Origin: Gnetum montanum
Lineage: Eukaryota; Streptophyta; Gnetopsida; Gnetales; Gnetaceae
DNA: 64,000 bases
Assembly: GCA_015680685.1 (NCBI GenBank)
Contig: MNCI01004656.1
Location: forward strand, 664,328 to 728,327
Reading direction: 5' to 3'
Within the stretch, counting starts at the first letter, position 1; each line of letters opens with the position of its first letter. Of the stretch, positions 57,685 to 64,000 are shown piece after piece. Both the position numbers and the translations under genes were made by a program. The notes beneath the pieces are model-generated. The model was not told the DNA's origin. It searched no databases and was given only the letters and a program-made list of their open reading frames with translations.

Positions 57685-57738
57685 CCCAGGTTCATAGTCC
57701 GTGGAAGTGTTGCAGATCATGCATAAGAATTTTACAAA

Positions 57739-57900
57739 ATGGCTGGCAAATACGAAATAGAGAAGTTCAATGGAAGCAACTTCACATTGTGGAAAATAAA
57801 GATACAGGCAATTCTGCGTAAAGATAATTGCCTGGCAGCGATTGGAGCAAGGGCGCGAGAGGTCACGGATGACGACAAGTGGAATGAAATGGATGGACAA
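57739..57900 (+). pseudogene. Truncated copia gag N-terminus (remnant N)
   Basis: The ATG at 57739 gives MAGKYEIEKFNGSNFTLWKI, then KIQAILRKDNCLAAIG, ending soon after KWNEMDG. This matches the first 50-60 residues of Tnt1/Tto1-type copia gag, with the KFNGxNFxLWKxK block intact and no stop. Coding homology breaks off near 57895, so everything downstream is deleted. It is better preserved than other transposon coding in the window, suggesting a younger insertion. Confidence 0.85.
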
Positions 57901-57920
57901 TCTAACAATCTACTTATATA

Positions 57921-58240
57921 AAGGGCATAATACGATACTTACATAAAAACTAAGTTATGAAGTTACAACTCATAATACGGATAGAAGGAGTGTGAAGACT
58001 AAGATATAGTCCATCCTAAGTTTGCCCTTCTTTTCTTATTAACTTAGGACTCAAGGGTAATGCCTTTTTGTACTTTTTAAAAATGACACCTTAACAAATA
58101 AGATATTACCTACTTTGCAAATCATAGATTGAATTCCAACTAATATGCCTATGAAAAAATATGATAAAAAATTCATATTAAATTTATGTCCTACGGATAT
58201 CCATAATTACCTGCCTGTTTGTAATTCCTACATATCCGCA
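57921..58240. other. Transition stretch between the copia remnants and the gene-like region
   Basis: No feature was recognised. AT-rich up to about 58200, after which CpG dinucleotides become frequent. Confidence 0.5.
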
Positions 58241-58249
58241 CAGGTTTAA

Positions 58250-58700
58250 ATGCATGCATAATCCCAAAAGATTTTGGACGGCTCTATTCACAGTTGTTTG
58301 CGTTTATTTGCAGATTTTCTTATTTATTACAGCATCCGGCAAGTACGTTTATCGACGAATATATACGTTGGAGAGCGTGCAGGAGGCGCCTTGCAAAATT
58401 GCAGCGCAACGTTTTAGAACGCGCTTTCGTTTTTTCCATGCGATGCGAGGCAGCCATGTCCAGCTAAATTTTAACTTGCAATCGTTTACAACTTCCGCGT
58501 CTCAACGGTAGAGCAAGTTTGTTTGTTTAACCTCTGCAAAATCTCGTTTGTTTTATACCTCTCCTCTGATCAGTGAGTAGTGAATAGTTTCGTGCGAACT
58601 GTTTGTTATTTCTGTTCTGTTGTATCAACGAATACTTTCATACACAGTATGTCAGCATATTGTTTCTTTGTTTTCATGTAACTTTTTCATATAGATTTTT
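58250..58700 (+). promoter_or_regulatory. Candidate promoter and 5' leader of the gene at the right edge
   Basis: Composition shifts to a CpG-containing sequence with a TATA-like ATATATAC at about 58360 and a GC-richer leader from about 58370 to 58500 ('gagagcgtgcaggaggcgcc'). The 85-codon frame 58254-58511 shows no recognisable domain. A T-rich tract with TTTTTTTTGCAATAG near 58735 could be a 3' splice site. Assignment to the gene 2 kb downstream is inference. Confidence 0.4.
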
Positions 58701-58811
58701 CTGATTTTTTGTTCTCCTGTATTTTTTTTGCAATAGATAGAGTTCTTGTTCTTTGACAGGATTTTCTCAGAAGTGTTTTTTTTTTCAAAGAATTTGAGGA
58801 TAAAAGTACCT

Positions 58812-59098
58812 GTTGATGCATAAATTTTGGTCATGCCAACACCAGAAAAATTCGTTTGAGGACACTATAGCCTAGGGCACCTCCTGTATGGGTACGGAAA
58901 TTCAGGAATAGTCTTAGCTGAAAAGAGCCATGTGACCAAGTGATAGAAAGATAGAGAGATAGAAAACATAGAGAGAGATAAAACATGAAAAAAACTAAAG
59001 GAGAGAGAAACAAGAACTAGCGACAGGATGCATGGTTGTGTAGCCACAAGAATCATGCGTAGTTGTGATCAAACATCACCCATGCCCTGCGGACCGCC
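58812..59098 (+). repeat. Large direct duplication, first copy
   Basis: It begins TTGATGCATAAATTTTGGTC and runs through 'cctagggcacctcctgtatgggtacgg' to 'ccctgcggaccgcc'. The second copy is at 60142-60508, 1330 bp downstream, nearly identical apart from an internal duplication. Minus-strand frames across both copies are repeats of one another with no recognisable domain. Confidence 0.88.
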
Positions 59099-59760
59099 AA
59101 CTGCATAAACATCATGGACAAATCCACCGTCCACAACATGTCATTTGTCGAAATAAAAGAAGATAGAGAGAAAATCCACCAACAGGATGCATGGTTGTGT
59201 TTCCGCAAGAATCATGTGTAGTTGCGATCAAACATCACCAACGCCCTGCATTGCATAAACAGCATGCACAAATCCACCGTCCACAACATGTCATTTGCTG
59301 AAATAAAAGAAGATAGAGAGAAGATCTACCAACAGGATGCATGGTTGTGTTGCCGCAAAAATCATGTGTAGTTGCGATCAAACATCACCAACGCCCTGCA
59401 TTGCATAAACATCATGCACAAATCCACCGTCCACCACATGCCATTAGCTGAAATAAAAGAAGATAGAGAGAAAATCCACCGACAGGATGCATGGTTGTGT
59501 TGCCGCAAGAATCATGTGTAGTTGCAATCAAACATCACCAATGCCTTGCGAACCGCCAACTGCATGAACATCGTGCACAAATCCACTGTCTACCACAAAC
59601 CATTTGCTAAAATAAAAAAAAGATAGAGAGAAGATCCACTGACAGGATGCATGGTTGTGTTGCCGCAAGAATCATGTGTAGTTGCGATCAAACATCACCA
59701 ATGCCCTGTAAACCGCCAACAGTTGTTGCCGCACACACTGCCAACCACCCAGAGAAAGAG
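59024..59760 (+). repeat. Minisatellite, five units of about 150-160 bp
   Basis: CAGGATGCATGGTTGTGT starts units at 59024, 59183, 59333, 59483 and 59643 (spacings 159, 150, 150, 160). Each unit contains 'aagaatcatg.gtagttg', 'gatcaaacatcacc', 'atccaccgtcca' and 'agatagagagaa'. A sixth, isolated unit start is at 60427 in the second copy of the large duplication. Confidence 0.9.
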
Positions 59761-59827
59761 GAGGTTCCCAGAAAAAGAGGAGGTTCAATCCATGGCTTCA
59801 CGGCCCTGGCCTCACTGGCCTAGGGCT

Positions 59828-59872
59828 TCCTGGCCTGACTTCTCCTCCTCTCCTCCCTCCAACTCCATTACC
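59828..59872 (+). repeat. Pyrimidine-rich segment duplicated upstream of the candidate exon
   Basis: TTCCTGGCCTGACTTCTCCT through CCCTCCAACTCCAT recurs at 60511-60549 almost exactly. In the second position it forms the pyrimidine tract before a candidate 3' splice site (CATCTACAG, 60548-60556). Confidence 0.8.
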
Positions 59873-59942
59873 TTGATGGCTTTTTATAACCAATTTTAGG
59901 GTCAGGGTAACCCATCTTTTTTTTTCTAATTAATTTTTTTTA

Positions 59943-60023
59943 TTTGTTTATTTTTTTATTCTTCTTTTTTTAAAAAAATAAACAAAGGCCCCATGCCAAG
60001 CATGGGCGTGTTGGTACCAACAC
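59943..60023. repeat. Cluster of three perfect short hairpins
   Basis: 59943-59958 and 59971-59986 form a 16-bp perfect stem with a 12-base loop. 59991-60005 (CCATGCcaaGCATGG) is a 6-bp stem. 60008-60023 (GTGTTGGTACCAACAC) is a perfect palindrome. Confidence 0.85.
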
Positions 60024-60029
60024 TTAGCC

Positions 60030-60120
60030 CTCAACGGAAAAGGAAAAGAGAAAAAAAAAATGGTTAGGACAAGCCCCCAACTTAAAAGGAAAAGAGAAAA
60101 AAAATGGTTAATTCAGACCC
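60030..60120 (+). repeat. Short direct repeat, AAAAGGAAAAGAGAAAAAAA motif
   Basis: Two copies of 'aaaaggaaaagagaaaaaaa' followed by ATGGTTA, at about 60039 and 60086. Confidence 0.75.
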
Positions 60121-60141
60121 TCCTTCTAGCGTCAATAAGGT

Positions 60142-60508
60142 GTTGATGCATAAATTTTGGTCATGCAAATACCAGAAAAACTCGTTTGAGGAGACTATAG
60201 CCTAGGGCACCTCCTGTATGGGTACGGAAACCTAGGAATAGTCTCAGCTGAGCATTGTGACCAAGTGATAAAAAGATAGAGAGATAGAAAACATAGAAAG
60301 AGATAAAACATGAAAAAAGCTGAAAAGAGCATTGTGACCAAGTGATAAAAAGATAGAGAGATAGAAAACATAGAAAGAGATAAAACATGAAAAAAAACTA
60401 AACGAGAGAGAAACAACAACTAGCGACAGGATGCATGGTTGTGTAGCCACAAGAATCATGCGTAGTTGTGATCAAACATCACCAATGCCCTGCGGACCGC
60501 CGCAGGGC
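60142..60508 (+). repeat. Large direct duplication, second copy
   Basis: It begins TTGATGCATAAATTTTGGTC. Relative to the first copy it contains an extra tandem unit of about 66 bp ('gcattgtgaccaagtgataaaaagatagagag...acatgaaaaaa' twice, 60252 and 60329). It ends where the 'gcagggcttcctggcc' segment joins. Confidence 0.88.
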
Positions 60509-60555
60509 TTCCTGGCCTAACTTCTCCTCCTCTCCTCCCTCCAACTCCATCTACA

Positions 60556-61487
60556 GTACCCATCCAATTTTTTGAAGCAGAACTACCACTAAGCACTATG
60601 AAAACCTGGAAGGTCAGTTTGATCCTTTGCATCTTCTCAGATTTGGTTAATACGAAGATGGGTAGTTAGCGTCTTTGCATCTTAATCCATGACTGTTTTG
60701 CCTTGCAGGGAAAAGACTTGAAAAGTGCAGCTGCAGGGGAACCAGAAGAAAAAAACAAGCAAAGTTGCGTTGGTGATAAGAGAAATGAAAAGAGAAAGAT
60801 AAAAGAGACAAGTAGTCGGAAATCTTCCAAAAGGGTTTCAAAGTCGAGAAAGCAGGAAACCAACCAGCCTGTGCAGACAAAACCCAAGTCTGCAAATAGT
60901 CCTGAGAATAAGCGTGTTACCAATTTCTCTGCCCAAAACCTCCATCTTCGTTACCACAAACTAGATTCAAGCCAAAGCTTCCTCCTTGCATGCAGCAACA
61001 ACAGCGATTCCGTTGCAATGAAACTGTCACACCCAACTCCCCTTCCAGGCTAGCGCTTGCTGTTGCAGGCTCAGATATTATGCTTATGTCTGCCAAAGAA
61101 TTTGAAAGACTCCCAGCAAGGTTTGGCGCTCTTCTTTATAATGGAAAACTGCCTGAAGCAGATAAGGAACCATGTCAACTAATGAGTGTTGAGGGATACT
61201 TGGGAAAACAGGATCCAATGATGCCCATGCTTACAAACCCAGCAAACAGCAATGGGTTTACAGCTCTTCTGCAGGACGTCATTCTTCAGGGCAATGCTGG
61301 GTTTGGGTTTCCTTCCTCTACTGATTCTGCTGATGCTGTGCTTGCAGGAAGGTTTAATAACTGGAACAATGTCAGCTCCTCATCGTCATCATCATCCAAG
61401 TATACTGTCTATGATGCCACTGGAAATCATGCGCCGCTTGTCCAAAGCACTGCTATCCTGAAGAATCCTGCCCCTAAGTTTCCATGA
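60556..61487 (+). pseudogene. Candidate plant gene, two exons, frame broken; product not recognised
   Basis: The first candidate exon (60556 or 60598 to 60612) contains ATGAAAACCTGGAAG followed by GTCAGT, a good donor. The 96-bp intron ends TTTTGCCTTGCAG at 60708, and exon 2 opens in phase as GKDLKSAAAGEPEEKNKQSC. It continues with a very basic Lys/Arg/Ser stretch (KRNEKRKIKETSSRKSSKRV) suggesting nuclear localisation. From about 60906-60990 the protein-like reading moves to another frame: QTRFKPKLPPCMQQQQ, SDIMLMSAKEFERLPARFGA, LTNPANSNGFTALLQDVILQ, poly-Ser, ending LKNPAPKFP at 61487. One base shift separates the halves: pseudogene, sequencing error or unrecognised intron. No domain was identified; a transcription-factor-like C-terminus is only a guess. 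Start at 60598 is tentative. Confidence 0.5.
60613..60708 (+). other. Candidate 96-bp intron
   Basis: AAG|GTCAGT at the donor and TTTTGCCTTGCAG|G at the acceptor; reading frame is kept (phase 0) between the ATG at 60598 and exon 2. Confidence 0.6.
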
Positions 61488-61740
61488 TCTCATCGCTGCA
61501 GTGTCCCGTGTCCAACGGTCTATAATTGAACTTTTTTCTTGCTATTGAGATCTGGACAGTGAAGCAAATATTGAAGAATGCCAATTATGCTTCGATTCTA
61601 GTTTTATGATTGGCTTTCTTAAGCTGTGGGAGATGCCTGCATTCATGCTAAAGACTAGTCTAGTTTAGCAGTATCTACGCTGCAAGGCATATATATATTA
61701 GCGATATCTTACCAATAAAATAAAAACTTTAGATTTTGAA
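61488..61740 (+). other. Candidate 3' untranslated region with poly(A) signal
   Basis: After the TGA of the second frame the sequence is T-rich. AATAAAATAAAAA at 61714-61726 is a plant-type polyadenylation signal. Confidence 0.5.
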
Positions 61741-62204
61741 CCGTTTGGATGATTTAGTCTGCATTCTCCAAGTATTGGGTTTCGTGGTATTAATACTGGT
61801 TGGTTCCGTTAGACTTTCTGCTTAACTTCATTTACCTTTTTTAAACTTCTGTTTCCTAGATAATTCAAACGATGTCCTTCATTGTTATTCAAGATGGTGC
61901 TTGAAGCAACCCTCTGTTTTCCAGTATTAAACTGTGTAACCAGAGGTATGACTTAATTCATTTCTTATTTCTTATTTTAAAAAATGAGGATTGGCATAGA
62001 ATTTGAGTCAATGCCACTATATTTGTTGTGGGACTATTATGATTGTCTTAAGTTTTACTCAAAGTGAAACAGAAATTGAAATTTCTTCTGGGTGTTTAGT
62101 GAAATCAATTTAAACAAAATACATTACTATATCCTGCCTGCAAGTATTTTGTAATTGAGTCAAAGTTTAATTTAATAGTTGGGTATTTTGAACCATCTTT
62201 AAAT
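61741..62204. other. Intergenic stretch, no recognised feature
   Basis: No coding or repeat signal was seen. Confidence 0.5.
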
Positions 62205-62335
62205 TGCAAGCATGCATGGTTGGTATGCATATACCATCACATATGTTCATCCATACTTAAGCATATCTAGTAACATTATTGCAAGCATACATGGCGGACA
62301 TGCATACACCATCATATATGTTGATGCCAAACTCT
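62205..62335. repeat. Two-unit direct repeat, period 76
   Basis: GCAAGCATGCATGGTTGGTATGCATATACC (62205) and GCAAGCATACATGGCGGACATGCATACACC (62281) share most positions, both followed by 'atca.atatgtt.atcc/gcc'. Confidence 0.8.
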
Positions 62336-62369
62336 TCCATGCTAGGCACAAGGCTATCTCTACCCTTTA

Positions 62370-62495
62370 TTCCAATAGTAACATAACATAAGGTCTAATT
62401 TCACATTACATAGAATTCCAACAGTAACATAATGTTTAATATCACATTACATAGAATCTAATGTTTAATATCACATTACATACAATCCAACGTTG
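62370..62495. repeat. Short tandem repeats 'aatatcacattacata'
   Basis: Three or four copies of TTTAATATCACATTACATA-type units, with spacings of about 35-50 bp and related 'ccaacagtaacataa' segments. Confidence 0.75.
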
Positions 62496-63359
62496 CTTAG
62501 GATTGAAGATGATAACATTCCGTATTATTTGGTAATGCACTCAGATCATCATATTTCTTGGTTCCGTTATATCTGCAAGGAGAATTTGCAGATGAATTGG
62601 TACGTAGAAGTGCATGAAATATTCAGCAATGTTTGACCAAACAAAAACAACAATTTTCCTGCCATTAATCTCCCAATATTCGCTCTGAAGATCACACAGG
62701 GATGGTGACAGTGAACGTTACTGTCAGAAACTCCTTAATTGCCATTTTCGAATCTTCAACCAATTTTATTAAATAGGTCAGTTACGCACATCTAGGTCTT
62801 CGTTTTAATCGAGATTCATGTTTCAGCAACTTGGGACGCCATTGTCCAGTGAAGCAACCGCTGGGAATAAAGGAAAAAACCGACATAGCAACAGAGATTC
62901 ATGCTGATCTCACCAGTGGTCTCAGTGTTTGAATTATTAACCTCTCATTAACAGCCACAATGGCAGGATTTCGGCTTGTGCTTGTCATGTATTATTGGTT
63001 CTTGTAGCAGTTTCTGCAGCTAGCAAACAATTCCTGTATTTGCACATCGTTTGGTAGTATTTTGTCTGTAGTCAAAGCTAATGCTGACATTTTCTTAGCT
63101 AAAACATTTTGGCGTTCAACATTGCAGCTTTCGCTAGCTTTGAGTATCGTTCTACCTTATTTAAACTATCAAAATAGCATGCTGACATTAAAGCTTATCT
63201 GCTTTGTTGCATTGGTAGCGTAAATATCCAGCAAGATCTGATATTTAGTTTGTAGCTTAAATTTGTTGTCATTTTATCACTTTCATGATAATACATGTTA
63301 CGAGGCTATCCACCTATCGCCCATTGACCTATTACATTCAAAAGTCCCATTTTCCCTTG
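62496..63359. other. Intergenic stretch, no recognised feature
   Basis: Moderate AT content and no repeat partner found. Open frames are short and overlap on both strands. Confidence 0.5.
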
Positions 63360-63990
63360 ACCTCCGACGTAAAAACAGATATCACGCCTTCTCCTGCCTG
63401 CTGTGGCCTGCTCTGCGGCTGCACTCCGCTTGGTTGCTGCTCTCCGCCCACTGTGCTCTGCCGCTGCGCTCTCTGCTACTCAGCCGTGTACTCTCTGTTG
63501 CTCCACCAGTGTCGCTGCCGTAGTGCCATTGCCTTTGCCAGTGTGCTCTCTGCTTGGCTCCATCTTGTATGTTAACCTAGACCGTTTGCTGTTGTTTTTT
63601 TCTGTAGAAATGGCGTTAGCTCGCATGTTTGGGTTTAGGGTTTTGCTGTAATTTCAGTGTAAGTAACTGCGACTGACAATTTTGTTTTGTTCGCATTGCA
63701 TGGCTACATGTCCTGCACATTTTGATTTTTGAATTTTTACAATGCAGGGCTATGCAAGTTGCACTGAAACTACGAATCATGCAATTCTTTGCCAGTCGCA
63801 TGGTTCTTTTTTTTTTTTTCTGGTTTTCTTAATGCTGGTTTGTGACCACACTTCGAAGCAGAGTTTCGTTGCACTATCATTTTATGTCACTGTTTTTGTG
63901 ACCTATGCCTTGCACTGTAGTGTTAGAGTATTTTAATTTGTAAATTGCGATCACACTGTCACTTGCAGTTTTGTAGCACTGTTTGTTAAT
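63360..63990 (+). promoter_or_regulatory. GC/pyrimidine-rich leader-like region with telo-box
   Basis: 63390-63560 is strongly GC-rich with many CTGC and GCTCT motifs. GGGTTTAGGGTTTT at 63631-63644 is a telo-box (AAACCCTAAA inverted), common in promoters and leaders of plant genes for translation and cell growth. Overlapping open frames in all plus phases (63263-63651) are rich in Cys/Leu/Ser because of the repeats and are not convincing as proteins. A gene may start here and continue beyond the window. Confidence 0.35.
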
Positions 63991-64000
63991 GTCTTTGTAT

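Noticed and set aside
59651-59899. 82-codon plus-strand open frame with Pro/Ser-rich end.
   Set aside because: It starts inside a minisatellite unit and ends in the duplicated pyrimidine tract.
58831-60459. Several minus-strand open frames of 60-75 codons rich in Phe, Leu and Ser.
   Set aside because: They are the same reading of duplicated AG-rich repeats and carry no domain; the repeats explain them.
63263-63801. Overlapping open frames in three plus phases and one minus phase.
   Set aside because: Openness in all phases follows from the GC/pyrimidine-rich composition; none shows a recognised motif.
1-64000. CRISPR arrays, rRNA, tRNA genes and bacterial-type operons.
   Set aside because: None seen. 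Repeats present are transposon ends, minisatellites or short tandem duplications, and no tRNA-like cloverleaf was recognised by eye; short tRNA genes could still be missed.

Overview
The window looks like intergenic DNA from a seed plant with a very large, repeat-rich genome, plausibly a gymnosperm such as a conifer. This is inferred from several things. About 57 kb is AT-rich, CpG-poor, heavily decayed LTR retrotransposon sequence nested to several levels. The host-gene fragments inside it (GH3 acyl-amido synthetase, ERD6-like sugar transporter) are plant families. The only gene-like DNA is at the right edge. No intact transposon gene and no bacterial-type feature is present.

Layout. 1-420 is the 3' end of a long LTR whose fuller relative lies at 33176-36498. 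540-1420 is a decayed minus-strand LTR. 2360-8293 is a minus-strand Ty3/gypsy chromovirus with integrase and chromodomain remnants. 8420-9880 is a minus-strand LINE reverse transcriptase. From 9950 to about 53222 the window is dominated by one Ty3/gypsy lineage of Athila/Tat type: LTRs run TGATGA...TCATCA, the primer site is tRNA-Asp-like, and the order is gag-protease-RT-RNase H-integrase. Seven or more copies lie in both orientations. Copy A (16842-26638, plus) has all pol domains and sits inside the gag of copy H (minus), with a perfect 5-bp target duplication CTTAG. Copy B (27374-37780, minus) sits inside the 5' LTR of copy I (plus), with a perfect duplication ACCTT; B lacks RT-RNase H-integrase. 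A 3.3-kb LTR-like insertion, C (33176-36498), sits inside the gag of B. Copies J and K (minus) follow, with K retaining a complete domain order.

53223-57920 holds a two-unit tandem repeat, a probable solo LTR and two Ty1/copia remnants. One of these has a 348-bp LTR whose ends form a 57-bp inverted repeat.

From about 58200 the composition changes to less AT-rich and CpG-containing. A candidate promoter/5' leader (58250-58700), a stretch with a large direct duplication and a minisatellite of about 155 bp units (58812-60548), and a candidate gene (exons about 60556-60612 and 60709-61487, poly(A) signal near 61714) follow. That gene's reading frame is broken once and its product was not recognised. 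63360-64000 is a GC- and pyrimidine-rich stretch with a telo-box and may be the leader of a further gene.

The most interesting object is insertion C: TG...CA ends and a near-perfect 5-bp target duplication like an LTR, but it carries side-by-side fragments of a GH3 gene and an ERD6-like sugar transporter. Next are the parallel loss of reverse transcriptase/integrase in several copies of the Athila-like lineage, and an unexplained decayed coiled-coil-like coding region in copy H. All domain calls come from reading translations by eye; no search was run.
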